Positions 31,544 through 44,170 of a DNA stretch of 64,000 nucleotides are shown in pieces. This DNA comes from Albugo candida. Its lineage: Eukaryota; Oomycota; Peronosporomycetes; Albuginales; Albuginaceae. The notes under the pieces are model-generated. The model ran no database searches and had not been told where the DNA came from. It saw only the letters and a program-made list of their open reading frames with translations. Within the stretch, counting starts at the first letter, position 1; each line of letters begins with the position of its first letter. Both the position numbers and the translations under genes were made by a program. The stretch lies in NCBI GenBank assembly GCA_905220665.1, contig CAJNAR010000145.1, positions 868,001 to 932,000 on the forward strand. The letters are read 5' to 3'.

Positions 31544-32601
31544 ATGCGTCCTACCAAGGTATCCTTCCAATCCACGTCTCGTTGGCACAATATCTTCTAC
31601 TCAACTGATAGACATAGACAGAAAACCCTGGTTCGTAATACTCGTGTGTCAGAACAGAAATCTATTTATTGTTTCTCTAGGATATCATACTACCAAGCAC
31701 GAACGCGAATCAAAGCCACATAACGTGTATCTACATTCATGGAGGCTCGTGGCAATGTGGTGACAAGCAAAGCGCGGCTAGTATTGGCCTTATGAGAGCA
31801 ATGTGTCAAAGAGGATACACTAGCGTATCTCTCAACTATCGCTTATCACCTCAAGTTGTACATCCTACACACGCGTTAGACATTGCGGAAGGGATAAAGT
31901 GGGTGCATGACAATATCTCTGATGTAATCTCATCCTCAAATTTAAACGACTGTAACTCAGTGAACATCTCTTTGCAGTACGGTGGCGATCCGGATAAATT
32001 GGTGGTAATGGGACATAGCGCGGGGGCACATTTAGCGTTATACTCTGTTGCAGAAGCGACCGTGTTCCAGGAAATGGCGCTGCAAATAAGTAGCATCAAG
32101 GCGATTGTGGGAATATCTGGAGTCTACAACATTGCCCGGATGGCAAATGTCCCCTTCTATGGATCTCTAGTGGTTGAATAGCTCTCAGACCTCGCATATC
32201 TCATATCAGATTGTACTGATATAAGTATGCTCAGATTCCACCAGCGTTCGGTCATCGTGCAGACACTTGGAGAGTTGCTTCTTTGCTTTCCGTTCTGGCG
32301 AAACATAGAGATTCTTGTCCGCTCGTACACATCCCGACGCTTTTGATCAATGCAAAAGACGATTTTCACTTGCAAAAAGATAGCGAGGAGCTTTTGGGTT
32401 GGATTCGCAAATACGCTACGGTAAAAAAGATCTTGTCGTGCTTGAAATAGCGTCAGTCAATCTAACAAACCACACAAGTCACATTGTAGAAGCGAAGTTA
32501 TTGATCAATGCAATCACTTCAGCATCTTGCACCAGCAGGAAGAGAAAGCTATCTCCAGCGCTGCTATCGGCAAAATATCAGCATTTCTTGATGATCTGTG
32601 A
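31544..32601 (+). CDS. Alpha/beta hydrolase of the HSL/isoprenylcysteine-methylesterase or formamidase type
   Basis: Four exons: 31544-31630, 31681-32169, 32226-32420, 32479-32601, 297 residues. The joined frame gives DRHRQKTLDIILPS, the oxyanion-hole motif YIHGGSWQCGDK, the nucleophile elbow GHSAGAHLA, an acid region LLINAKDDFHL and the catalytic His in CNHFSIL. That is the full Ser-Asp-His set in the right order. The first intron has a weak GTTCGT donor and the second a GTGGTT donor. The N-terminus may extend further upstream. Substrate is unknown; ICME-like esterases and kynurenine formamidases are the nearest familiar groups. Confidence 0.8.
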
Positions 32602-32661
32602 ATTAAATCAGCACTTTTTCAGCCAAGAGATTTCATTCAAATTGTCTTTGCGCTTTCGTTG

Positions 32662-33042
32662 TCATACGGTTTTGCGGTCGGTAAGAGCGCGCATAATGCA
32701 TCCCATTCCGGCCTTGACACTTAGTTTCGTATGCCAATCCAAAATTAAAGAGCTTTGACTCGGTGTTGCTAAAAGCTTTGTGAGATATTTCATCAGCGTA
32801 TCTTCTTCTTCCAGCGTAAGACTTTCAATCGCTCGTTGCATCTCTCCTTTATTACAAGCTGTAATAGCTGCGAGTATGCTTTGCGTATTGAGAATCTTCA
32901 TCGAATCATTTTTGGAAGAAACCGGAGGATTTGATAAAGATGCTTTCACAGCTTCCTCATTTTTCCGCTCGCTAAGCAGTCGTTTTACATTCGAATTACG
33001 TGACTGAACTTCTTCGGCGATCGAATTTTCGTCTTCGCCCAT
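32662..33042 (-). CDS. ARPC5: Arp2/3 complex subunit 5 (ARPC5/p16)
   Basis: Single exon of 126 residues. The C-terminal two thirds fit ARPC5: EAVKASLSNPPV, IESLTLEEEDTLMKYLTKLL, LILDWHTKLSVKAGMGCIMR and the terminal ALTDRKTV, which closely matches the family end. ARPC5 is part of the seven-subunit actin-branching complex. The N-terminus is shorter than in animals. The stop lies 61 bp beyond the convergent hydrolase stop. Confidence 0.93.
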   Translation of the reverse strand: MGEDENSIAEEVQSRNSNVKRLLSERKNEEAVKASLSNPPVSSKNDSMKILNTQSILAAITACNKGEMQRAIESLTLEEEDTLMKYLTKLLATPSQSSLILDWHTKLSVKAGMGCIMRALTDRKTV

Positions 33043-33105
33043 GCTAATGGATGAACCGTAAATGTTCTAATAAGAGATTCTCGCAGGACGAAACGACACT
33101 TAGAT

Positions 33106-36100
33106 ATGGTAATTGGCGAGGACGATGACGCAGGACCACAGGCGGCGCGAATAAAGCGACAGTGGATGAAAACACATTTAGCAGAAAGGAATCAAATTAA
33201 TGATGCTCTCTCTGTCGACCAATCTTTGCAACGAGAAGCGCTGTCTGTACTACCCGCAGAGCATCAAAATGAAGAGCTTCGATGCGAAAATCTCACATTG
33301 AAGGATGATAAAACATTTTTAACGCAATATGTTTCTCGTTTGCTGAAAACTCTCCGACATTTCTTGCAAAAGTACGGAGAATTAGAGGCACTTCAATCGT
33401 TACCATCCCATTCTGCTGAGCAAGAAGCTGATACTGGATCAGAAATCCCACCACCTTGGTCGACCTCATCAGAAATGATGAATCCTCTTCTTCTTGCTTA
33501 TGATGTTAGGATAGCTGAACTTGTAAGTCCATTTTTTTCGCATATAAACGAACCAGCTAACATATTAATAGTTGGGTATCATCCAAGAGAATAAAAGTTC
33601 CATCTCTACGATTGCCTCTCAGTCGGAAAACATCAGCAGAGAAAACGAATCTCTTCGAAAGTTGTAGTATCTACTCTCCGAATACGACATCTGATTTTCA
33701 TAATTTTATTGTACTCTCAGAGAGCTAGAAGTTTGTGCGGAGAAACTTGCAACGCAATCAAAAATAAATAAGGAGGATCCCACTTGTCCGTTTAGAGAGA
33801 TAAAAGGATCCGGAATTGAATCCATGGAAGCGAGTGATTACCTTGCAGAGATGAATGAACGACTCGACTCACTTATGGCGGTAATATACTTTATTGTGTC
33901 CAAAAGATTTTGTGCCGATCACCAGAGTTGTAGGAAAACAGTCTCCTTATGGAACAGATTTCACTCCAAGATGAGGAGATACAAACAGCTCATAAGGAGA
34001 CATCCGATCGGGATGATCAGCTCGAAGTAATGGGAAAGCATTTTCGACAAGCTACCAGCACTTTACAGGAATTACGCGAGTCTTGCGAAATGTTACGGAA
34101 TGAAAGGCATCAATTGGAAAGTCAGATCCAGGAGTATGCAATTCGAATTGCTCAGTTGGATAGCAACCGAGATTTACTAGAAGAACAGCGAGATGCTCAC
34201 AGAAGGGAAATTAGGTCCCTGGAGGTCGGTATCGCCCTTTTTCTCCGACACTATTTTGACGCAAATATGCTCAGGATCAATTGAAAAACTCCTCCGATAC
34301 TTTGGATGAGATCAAAGCAAGTAACGAACACAGTCACGATAAATTTGCAAAAAAGTACCAGATCGTATGCGATAGACTTCGCGAATTGACGAATGCTTTG
34401 GATGCCAAAGATAAAATCATCGACGATCTTGAGGTATACAACCATCCACTGAAGCATCCAAGTGAGTCAATTTATGGCTGTAGCTTCGGAGTCAAACGAT
34501 AAGATTTGATCTGGAAGCTGCAAAACAAGATTGCGAGGGAATGCTTAGAGTTTTGAACGCGATGGACAGACAGCTGAATCAATATTGTTCGAGGGAAGAC
34601 GCAGTAGCAGAGGTTATTTCAGCATGGCTCTATCTTGATGTATTTGCTGATGATTTGTCGTAGCTCGAGGTCGAATGCAAAGCGAGAATATCAGAGACTT
34701 TGCTCGACAGAGATAAAATCTCAAGTCTAGAAGCGCAAGGAAGACGTGAAATCGCGCGACTAATGGAACGCTTGCGATCGCAAGCAGCTCGAAATATGAA
34801 GGAACGGGACGACATTTTACGGACACAGCAGAAAAAGCATGAAGCCGAGATATGTCAATTTGAGAATAATATCGCCTCTTTTTCTGAAAATATCGGGAAG
34901 ATGCGTGCCAAATTGGTGAGCATCTATGCTTTCAGCCATATAGAACTTGTTCTTAATACTTTTTTATCCCAGGAAGCCGCGAATAGAGCTGTCAAGGATG
35001 CGGAAACACGACTTGTCGATGCTTATGATCAATTAAAGCAACTTCCCCAGAGTTTTGAGGTCTCATCTATACTCTCCAGTGTCCAAGCTCTATTCTGATG
35101 TCGATGTAGACCGAGTTCCAAGCGCTTGGAAAGCGTCTCACCACAGTGGAAGAAGCCAGAGATGAAGTTGAATCTAGTTTTAGTTGCAATATCTCCATCT
35201 TATATTATATATTCAGGCCCTCCGACGCGAAGAAGAGTATATTTGTAGGCTCAAATGCGCTCACGGGGAGCGGGATAAGGCTCAATCCGATTATCGAGAG
35301 CATAGCCAGCGATTAAGAGTGCGCTTTTGAATCGCCAAAACCGCTATTTATCACAAATCTCTCATAATAGGAGAAGCTTGCACAGATGGCCCAAGAAATT
35401 GAGAGTTATCGCCAACAAATTTGTGATTTGAAAAGCTCCGGCGAGGAAAAGGACCGCAAGAATCAGATGATAAGCGATCAACTGATAAAAGTGAAAGCCG
35501 ACTATGCGAATCGTTTTGGAACGGAATTGGAAGCACTTACGCTACAGAATCAAAAGCTCAAACAAAAGCTCATGGACGTCGACCTTCGTCTTCTTCAAGC
35601 TCATAAAGATGGTCAAAATGCTGCGGAAAATGCAGCTCGGGATCGGGAACGGCTCGAAAAGAGGGCGCAGACAGAGATTGAGACTTGGAAAGTGAGAGTG
35701 CGCGCTCTGTACGACGAAAACAGGCTGCTAGAATGCGCTCGTCGAGACTCGGAAGTCAAGGGTTCTGCTATTGCACTCCAGGTTTGGATTATCAACTCTT
35801 AGAGGTTTCCCTTTCAGCACTTTTGTTTAGCTTCAAGAATTAGCTCAGGACTTTAACGAGCTGAAGGACCTCTATTCCGAGAGAGAAGAAGCATGTGACG
35901 ATGCGGAAAGCAAGATTGAAGAGTTAAGCTCGCAACTGAGTGCTTCGTTATCGAAACAACAGCAAATGCATCGGAAGGAGAGAGAAATGAGGTCCACAAT
36001 AGAGCGCATGATGCGTGAGAAAACAAGATTGGAGCGGGATAGCGCGGTTTGTACATTCGTTAAATCCATCGATCAAATTTCATGGATTTTTTGGAATAGA

Positions 36101-36252
36101 TGTGTAGGAAGAAGCTTCAGATGCAGCTGCATAGCGAAGACTCGGAGTCTATTCATCGTGTTTATCCATCAGATACTTTTGCAACAACAAAGTCCATGGA
36201 GGCGCTACATTTCGTAGGAAAAAGGGAAATTTCACCAAGTGGTCCAATCTGA
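33106..36252 (+). CDS. Coiled-coil protein, CEP89-like (tentative)
   Basis: Thirteen exons join in frame to 841 residues: 33106-33522, 33572-33663, 33721-33880, 33934-34224, 34275-34433, 34484-34612, 34664-34915, 34973-35059, 35110-35166, 35217-35318, 35371-35781, 35831-36046, 36100-36252. All twelve introns are 49-57 nt. After a polar N-terminus with PLLLAYDVRIAEL the rest is nearly continuous heptad coiled coil rich in Glu, Lys, Arg, Gln and Leu. The PLLxAY motif before the coil recalls CEP89, a centriole distal-appendage protein; oomycete zoospores are flagellate. The assignment rests on this motif and on architecture. Confidence 0.8.
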
Positions 36253-36464
36253 ACGCTAAAACACTACCACGACAAAGTGAAAAGCGGATGGAAGCGCTTT
36301 TTTTGGATGTGGAGATAAATAAATCTGTAGATTGTTTTCGATGAGGACAAGCAAACCACAAAGTCGAAGTGATGTCAGGGCCAGTTAAATTTATTGACGT
36401 CATTATCAGGGTCAAAACTCAAAATCTGATTTCGCTACTTCCGGTGCTAGGAAGCCAAAGAGAC

Positions 36465-37361
36465 TCACTCTGCTGCTTCATTTATTTGATTCTCTTCCGC
36501 TGGTTGCGATAATCCTCTGCGCTCTCCACGCCCGCGTCCGCGTCCTCCATTTCTTCTTCCACGATTGGTTTTACCTCTTCCCCTTCCTCTACCACCAGTA
36601 CGGCCATGATATTCTTCCCGGTCGCTTCCACGTTCGCCTTCTTGCTCCCCGTGGCTCTGCTCTTCCTTTGTTACTTTCTCCTCGCCTCCATTAAAATCGC
36701 TATCCTCTCTTCCATCGTTTGCTTCCATATCCCGGGTCCCTCTTCGTTTGTTTCTCCTCGCATTCCTTCCACCTCGTCCTTTTCTTACTTCAGCTTTCTT
36801 CTCCATATCGGAGCTTTCAGCACCGGTTTTGTCGCCATTCTGCAAATGTTCCTCTTTATTTGGTCGCCTCGAATTTTTTGGTCTTCCACTACCCGGCTTA
36901 TCATTCAAAAGCTCAATTGGGAGCGGGCTTTGGTAGCCTGGGTGAGCACTATCTAATGGCTCTAATGAGAGCTGAATGGAAATCATGGGAATTTTTCGAG
37001 TAATTTGTATCACATCCAGGCCTTCTTCGAGTGGTTCATAACGATCAACTGTTTCGATCAGACCGACTTCAGTGATTTGATGCAAATCTGCCACTTGATG
37101 CTTGAGCAATTCAGCCACAATCACGGTTTTACTGATGGCATTTCCCATTGCCTTCAGGTACAAAGATGTTTGTCCATTCTCCTACAGCTCACTGATTGAT
37201 ATTTGTCCAGTTGACGAGAAGAAAATACGTACCGTGAGTAAATTTGTAGCATATTTCATGTAATTTCGGATCTTTCCCTGCTGAGTGACTCGGATTTCAT
37301 TAGAGTTTGCAGCAGTGTGCTCTTCACGCGAGTTTCTATCCACTCTACGGTATTTATCCAT
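36465..37361 (-). CDS. Alba-domain nucleic-acid-binding protein with RGG tail
   Basis: Two exons, 37233-37361 and 36465-37181, 281 residues. The Alba fold spans the junction: NEIRVTQQGKIRNYMKYA, then LYLKAMGNAISKTVIVAELL and later DRYEPLEEGLDVIQITRKIP. The C-terminal half is charged low complexity ending in RGG/RGRG repeats (GGRGRGRGKTNRGRR), typical of the eukaryotic Rpp25-like or Mdp2-type Alba proteins that bind RNA. The start is divergent from the histidine phosphatase gene, 132 bp away. Confidence 0.9.
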
Positions 37362-37493
37362 TCTGAATTGCCGAGCGGATGGGGAAAAAACAATGGATTG
37401 TTGTCGGCGTGAACCGTTGGTACAAAGGGGGCGAATGCGAATTTAAGAAAAGATACTTCTCTTCTGCTGAAAAGTTTATAAGTTCGGATCTCA

Positions 37494-38699
37494 ATGGAAG
37501 AAGCATCAAAAGCATCAATTTATTCCGCCGGATACAGCGACAAATGCGGTACGTATCGCTCAGAATCAAAGAAACCTCACCGATCGATCGGATTTGCATT
37601 CCATTCAACAATTCCGGATAAGCGAGAATGCTCGTACTTGGGACCTAATCATTCCTGGCGCTTTGATTTGGATACTATTATCAATGTATTTCGTCATATT
37701 CCGGTGCAATTTCTCTACCCAATCCTTAATGTAGTACATTGTATCTACTATAAGCTCTATTTCTATCTTCTTGCAATTGCTCACTTTTGCTTCTCATCTG
37801 ATCTCAAACTATCGCAAGCGGCAACCAAACCACTGCATCAGACTTTGTCGAGTGCCAATGCGTTTCAACATGAAAGTAAGCGGGTCATTTATATTCGACA
37901 TGGAGAATCGGAGTGGAACGTGATTTTTAATCGTCCGTGGAATAGTTCCACACTTTTACATGCAATACATGCAATCTTCAAAGAATTCATTGCCATCCCA
38001 ACTTGTCGTTCCATTTTCTTAGATTCCCCGCTGAGTACGACAGGGGTGCGGCAGTCTCTCCTACTTCAGAAGCGAATATGCTCCATACCGGCTGCAGCGA
38101 ATGATTACTCTACCTCATCACCACTTACATTACTGAAGTGCCTTCAGACTCCATCCGCAGACACTATCGTTGTGACTTCGAATTTGAAAAGATCAATTCA
38201 AACAGCTTTAATCGCATCAAAAGAACGGTTTCTGTTTTGCCAGGAAAAGCTTTATGTGTCATCAAGTCTGCAGGAAATTGGACGAAATATAGACACTCTA
38301 TCGCTTGGAGAATTGGCACACAATTCATCAGACGATATTGATACGACATCAAACTGTTACAAAGACTCGGTGTCAAAATATTCAGGTAGAAAACTTTCCA
38401 TTGAGCGGAAGAAAACAAAGCTCAATTGGTCTTGGAATTATGGTAACAAAGCTGTCTTCGGGTGTGCCGAAGCAAGAATGAAGCAATTTTTGAAATGGAT
38501 GTTCACGCGACGAGAACATATTGTCATAGTATATGGTCATTCATTATGGTTGCAAGAGTTTTGCAAACAGTATTTAACACCAGGTGTGGACCATCCAGTT
38601 AAAAATCTCAAACTGCATAACTGTGAGGTTGTGAGCTTTGTAGTTGGGCATCATCAAGGTCGCTATTATATTGAGCCAAAATCCTTCTTGTTTCTATAG
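37494..38699 (+). CDS. Histidine phosphatase superfamily (phosphoglycerate-mutase-like) protein
   Basis: Single exon of 401 residues. The catalytic RHG motif is in VIYIRHGESEWN. The conserved substrate-site Arg is in SNLKRSIQTALIA, and the second catalytic His in IVIVYGHSLWLQEF. A hydrophobic stretch near residues 66-100 may associate with membrane. The long insertion between RHG and the second core motif is unusual for glycolytic mutases, so a phosphatase role is more likely. Substrate unknown. Confidence 0.85.
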   Translation: MEEASKASIYSAGYSDKCGTYRSESKKPHRSIGFAFHSTIPDKRECSYLGPNHSWRFDLDTIINVFRHIPVQFLYPILNVVHCIYYKLYFYLLAIAHFCFSSDLKLSQAATKPLHQTLSSANAFQHESKRVIYIRHGESEWNVIFNRPWNSSTLLHAIHAIFKEFIAIPTCRSIFLDSPLSTTGVRQSLLLQKRICSIPAAANDYSTSSPLTLLKCLQTPSADTIVVTSNLKRSIQTALIASKERFLFCQEKLYVSSSLQEIGRNIDTLSLGELAHNSSDDIDTTSNCYKDSVSKYSGRKLSIERKKTKLNWSWNYGNKAVFGCAEARMKQFLKWMFTRREHIVIVYGHSLWLQEFCKQYLTPGVDHPVKNLKLHNCEVVSFVVGHHQGRYYIEPKSFLFL

Positions 38700-38711
38700 T
38701 GAAGGGAGATA

Positions 38712-39053
38712 ATGTTGTATAGCAACGCAGTCTTGAATGCATTTGAATTGGACATGCTTGTGCACTTCTCAATGCAGCAAGTGGCTACTATTTGCAACCT
38801 GACTATGACCTGCATTTCTTACGCAAATCACATCTATTGACGAATTGGATACAGCGACAGTTAGCTGAAGAAGTCCTTGGTGAAAGGCGTTTGTGAGTGT
38901 TATCGTTTTGTGCGGCTTCCCTTATAAGACCATGTAAGAAGTAATATCGCTGCTTGGGCTAATGGACGACCGGTAGCTCCCTATAAGGTGACGATGAGAA
39001 ATCCTTTCGCCGAAAACGTTGTCAATTATCACTCTTACCAGTTTGTGCTCTAG
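38712..39053 (+). CDS. Small unidentified protein
   Basis: Coding-like sequence split by a 46-nt intron (38893-38938): GYYLQPDYDLHFLRKSHLL and NWIQRQLAEEVLGERRL, then SNIAAWANGRPVAPYKVTMR and ending NYHSYQFVL before TAG at 39051. The first exon is uncertain. One option is ATG at 38712 with a 5-nt exon and a 65-nt intron. About 77 residues. I do not recognise the family. The frame across the intron and the protein-like composition support a real gene. Confidence 0.5.
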
Positions 39054-39116
39054 AAGACAATCAAAAACAATTTTTTATCTATTTCTGAGTTACATAGTCA
39101 TTTATTTACATGTTGA

Positions 39117-40995
39117 TTATAAATTTGCAATATAATTTAACGCTACTTCGAACATTGTAAGAAAGTATCCAATTTCTCCAAGCATTTTCGACGGATGGAT
39201 CATGGCACCGAGATACTCTTTGAGACGCCAGGGTTGCTTCAGTCCACAATGCACCACCACGTAGATATGGATCGGCAGGTAATCATCAGCGGTTAACGCT
39301 GAATTCTCTTGCCATTCAAGACATTTCCCACCACAGTTTTTAAAGACTTGCAACGCGGACGCGAGCAGTTCTTGTATTTTCATAGCTGCTAATGGTTGTT
39401 CGTCCATCATACTAAGATGATGACATGATTTTCCCCAACTGTCCTCCGATTGCAAATGTTCAGGGATTCCTAATTCTTGCTGTGTTTTTTCCCGTAATAT
39501 TGCAATATTGCTCGCTACTTTTGCTTCCCTTCCTTGATCGACGGTCACATTGAGTAGAGCAGATATTTGTCGATCTAATGGTGTCAAAATTGTGTCTTCA
39601 CAGGCGATATGGACAAGATTCTCAACTTTTGATGTAACATTTGTTTCAAGCATTCCACCAACAGCGTTGTTCGCAATGTTCTCTTCTGGATATTTTTCAT
39701 CGTCAACAAGCACAGTTCGCTCTGCGGGTGTCAGATGATCCACTATGTAGCTTTCAATCGTTGTCAAGACATTTCGTAAGTCACGTAGCATTGTTTCGGC
39801 TTCTGATTTGCTATCTTCTGCTGATTGATGCAGAGAACATTTTGATGCATTGACACGTTGTCGGAACGAACTTACGAGTTTATAACACGTTTGTCCTTCC
39901 GTTCTACTACAACTGTTAAGCTTCGAAAAGAAGTTGTACGCGAGCCATTTAGGAGCAACTGGTTCTTCACTTGTATCAATATTCTCAAGCGAGGTGACAA
40001 ACTCTTTCGAGCAGACCAACTCCTGCAGATCTTTTAATATGGATACGTGGAGTTCGCAGTTGGGTTGTATTGCTGCAACATTTCGAATGAAAACTTCTAA
40101 ATCCTCACGTCTTTTTTCGATCAGTTTTTCATTCGTTGTCGACCGGAATTGTCGCTTCGGGAATGGAAGGTCGAGTAAAGATCTGATGTGATCAAATTGA
40201 CGCGATGGTCCTGCCGCATGTCGAAGTAATGTCCGGATCTATCGTGATGCAATTATTTAGGTCAACTACACTGGGGACATTGAAAAAGTAGGATTGTCTC
40301 ACCTTGTGACGCATTGCTGCGAAATCTCGATATAGTTTCCTGACGCTCCAAAAAACTTGCGTGTACAGATCGGTCACATGCAGCGTGTACTCTGTCGTCG
40401 TATTAGTCATCGAAGTTGTCGACACAACAGCACGAATTATTCGAATGGAAATTCCGGGGCGAAGACCTTTATAGGGCCATTTCTGATACATCTCATAACT
40501 TATATCTTGGGGTGGCATCTCCACCGGTGTTGCAACATGCTTGGAGCCGAGACGGACCGATAAGGATGTAGAGTCTAAATTAAAGGTACTTTGTCCTGCA
40601 GACGTTTGCGAGGAACAAGACGACGTGCGCGAAAGAGTTGAGGAAGTGGAACAGGTGGACGTGGTCGATGGAGGACCCGAAGAAAACATCTTGAAAAAAC
40701 TATTACGTTCCAAGCTTCCCGTTCTCCATAATTTATCTATTCCGGATCGCTAAATAACATACCACGTTATGGTCTACACGATAGGCATGTATTATATCGC
40801 ACACACCTTGCGAATGTATCGGGTTATATGATACAAAAATCGCATTTCATGTTTGGAGTTAAGATGAACTGCGGGCCAAACCACTTTGGTAGCGACCGTA
40901 TGCGCTCGAGGCGTTTTTACATCAATAGGTGTGAGTGTGCTCGATTTTTCATCTGACTTTCGAGCTTTTGCTGAGTAAAATAACGAAGACCGCAT
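39117..40995 (-). CDS. PX and VPS9 domain protein (predicted Rab5-type exchange factor)
   Basis: Three exons: 40807-40995, 40303-40749, 39117-40238, 585 residues, introns 57 and 64 nt. After a Ser/Thr-rich linker comes a PX phosphoinositide-binding domain (SIRIIRAVVSTTS, TQVFWSVRKLYRDF, then across the intron RTLLRHAAG and LLDLPFPKR). The C-terminus is a VPS9 core: ALTADDYLPIHIYVV, HPSKMLGEIGYFLTMFEVAL. VPS9 domains activate Rab5-family GTPases on endosomes, and PX would recruit the protein to PI3P membranes. It lies 243 bp downstream of a DENN gene in the same orientation. Confidence 0.85.
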
Positions 40996-41238
40996 CTAGT
41001 AGCAAACGTTTCAAGGCGACTGCTACAGTTTGCACAACAAACGGGAAAATTGGTTCAAGTATCCGCCCGTAGGATGAAAGTTTTTATAACTCTGATCGAA
41101 GCGAATAAAAAGTCATTTCTCAGTTGAGCAGAGTGGTCCACGTCATCGATCAGTATGCTCGTCTTTTCGTATTTCAAATGGAGATACGGACAGGCGCTCA
41201 ATATATTTGTTTTTGTATTTGTCAATTAGTACTCAAAA

Positions 41239-44170
41239 CTAGCTGCGATTTTTAAGTTTCAGCATGTTTTCACAATAACAACAAAACATCTGGGTTTGTA
41301 TAAATGCCTCCAAAAAGACTTGGAATTTGCTCGTTCTCACCACCTGCCAGAGATGTTCTTGGAATTGCTCGTAGTAAAGTTCTCCATTACCATTCTCTTG
41401 TGAGTAATTCAATGAGAAGTCGCTGCACAAGCCAGAAAGAAGGTCGCTGACTTGATTCAAGCAAGAGGCCACATTTGCTTCTTCTTCATCTGATTGCCAC
41501 GTATTAGTGACATTTGCTAAGGTGATGACATGATATTGTCATACCTGTGAGCTCAAACCAAGTGGGCCGCATTTCCAAGTCGGAGCAGTCAAGACTTTGC
41601 TTGGCGTCATGCAGACACTGCTTTAATTTTTCTCCAATGACGTCTGGGATAGGTGAGAGATTGTATTCGGAGTGGGGTGCTTGCAAAACTCCGTTGTCGA
41701 TGTTGTAGAAGAATAGGTCAGGCCACTCGCATGTGGACGAGATTGTATGGCAGCCCACTAAGAACGGGACGGGAGAGTGGAGAAAATCTTTTAGGTGGGA
41801 TGGAAGTAGTGGAATAAATGTAAACTACATAAACAGTATTAATAGTTTATTTTGACAACAGCTAATCGTACCTGCCAACGAAATGGCGCCAGAAGCAACA
41901 CCAAACCAGCACACACTGCAGACACACAAGCAACATTCTCCCCCATAATCACCATTTGCTTCTCCAGTAACAAAGCTCCTAAAATTTGAACCATACTAGC
42001 CGGAGTAATAAGGCGAATTGCAATTATAGCTGCCCATCTTTCTGGCGCCAGTTCGGGGCACAGAAATTCCAGTCTATTGCGCGGGAGCCTCACATTGATC
42101 CAATTACCGGGATCTTCAAGCTTCATTGTTTGCATCCTCTCCAGCAACTAGCAACCGCACTCATAGCGAGACATTTAAGCAATTTGGTACAAGTAACTTA
42201 CCTCCAAACATTCGTAAGAAAGTAACTCAGATACTTCAACCGACTCAGTATCAGTGATTCGACGAAATCGCAAGCTCAAAGGCCGTGTTTTCGATTGAAT
42301 ACGTGTCAAGCTTTCATGTATACTGATGGAGTCTATCGAAACATAACATTACCAGTCTCAATGTGGAACAAGTAGAAAGTGTATACCTGTCGCGATTCCA
42401 TTTACTGACTCTAAGAAATCACCTACTTGAATGTCTGCGTCAGGTAGACGTATAGCTACCACTTGTAATTTATCAACATTTTTAGTTTGAGTGAAACATT
42501 GTTCACTTTTGTGTGCGCATAGTGTGCTCGGTTTGTTCTCATTCACAATAATAACACCATTTGAAATCTTGCGATTGGGTGCAATAGTATCGAGGTGATG
42601 GTTAAAAAAGCGTTGTTGTCCCACGTCATGCGACGTTATATCAGATGCTTTTGCGAATTCTACTTGTTGATGTTCACCTGACGTCCACTCCACCTATACA
42701 AGAAATGGTAGAGGTACCATAGCACACTATGAAGAATACAGAAACGCACCTTGAAATCTGTATAATTTGTTTCTCTCTTTCCATACTGAATCTCAATGAG
42801 CATGCGCAATATCTACCGTCGCCAATGCACTTAGCCACAACAAAGGATATACCGTATCAAAAGTCTTCTTACTGTGAAATGCAATCGATAAAATGGATAT
42901 TTACTTATCAAGCAATATGACACTGGAGCCAGTAACTTTGTTGCATTTGAATGATAGCATGTTCTTTGATCTTCGTATTTTACCAACACATCTTGCATTA
43001 TTGCAACACAGCAGCCATACAAAATTTCTCCTTTCGCTCCAGTTAATCGAAATATATAGCCGCTCGATACGTTCTGCGTTCATGTAATCAGAATTGATCC
43101 CTTTGATAATTCAATACGATACCTCCGACACATTCTCGATCAGAGATTTGGCATCCAAAACCCATTGAGTGATCGTAGCTCCACGCAGGACTTTTGCTTC
43201 GGTGGGGTCACATGCGACCACAGGCACTCCTTTTGGAAAGCAAAAATCCGCGATTGAAGCATCGTAGGCCGAATGCTTCCACACACATGACGTTATTTCT
43301 TTGCAATTAAAATGAGAAAGCGGACGTACCGAAGATGGGTATGCGGAAAGAACACTTGGGTTCCAGAATGCAGATAGCTCTTGATCAGGCACATCAATAT
43401 CCTCTGGACGAAATTGAACACCAGCAACAATCAACTGCTCAAAAATATGCGTTCCCCGCATTTGCATCGAAACAAACAAAGAACGAGCAATATCTTTTTC
43501 AAACCGACCGGGGTTTTGTTTCGTGGCCCAAAGATCTGTCGCATCTGATTTTGTGTATGTCATGCGATATAGAATTCCTCGGAGTCTAGCTTCGCCTTCA
43601 GCTGCATCTAATGTAGATCGTTGGTACTCATCGTGTCGAGATCGTTCACAAACGCCAATTGTTTTTGCACGCGCTGTGCGGACTTCTCTCTTACAAAAAT
43701 ATGTTCGGAAAGGCGGTAGAAAGCTGTGTTCAGAGACAATTGTGTCTTCAACATTAATTTTGGTGCCAGCAATCGCCTCTTGCTCCACTCTCATCTCAGA
43801 CGAGAGGAAAAACTCATCATCGTCCGACATTACTTCGGAATCATCGTCAAAATCGAAAGAGGACAAAGTCGGACTCAGCAAAGTTTCAATTGGATCCAAA
43901 TCGCTGACAAAACATCGCAACTGAGTTGACGTATACTTGAGGACATTAGATAGGTACGATTTACCTCGAGATCTTTTTACAATTGATCTCTGGTGAGAGT
44001 AGCGTCGAGTCAGAGATGTTATGAGCGACTGCCGATAGGTCATCGCAATCACGGTCTGATGGCGCTTTATAATGGGGAGACTTTGCGTAACCAGAGAGAG
44101 CGTCTAATAGAGCTCTTGATAATTTTCTTCTTCTTTCTCTTTCAATGTGGTACTGCTCTTTCCATCGCAT
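41239..44170 (-). CDS. DENN-domain protein with PDZ-like insert (predicted Rab exchange factor)
   Basis: Nine exons join in frame to 838 residues: 44030-44170, 43123-43989, 42873-43073, 42750-42812, 42387-42693, 42202-42332, 41872-42147, 41545-41824, 41239-41489. The uDENN domain shows HIFEQLIVAGVQF, FRLTGAKGEILYGCCVA and CLISKYPFYRLHF. Then comes a PDZ-like segment (IQVGDFLESVNGIAT, then RPLSLRFRR). The cDENN core follows (LLLEKQMVIMG, APFRWQFTFIPLLP, PVPFLVGCH) and dDENN ends in FLEAFIQTQMF. The first intron (40 nt) and start codon are the least certain parts. DENN proteins are Rab GEFs. Confidence 0.87.

Noticed and set aside
41517..41544. A 28-nt intron in the DENN gene
   Set aside because: Using the next AG gives a 55-nt intron that also keeps frame and fits the genome norm, so an ultra-short intron is not needed.
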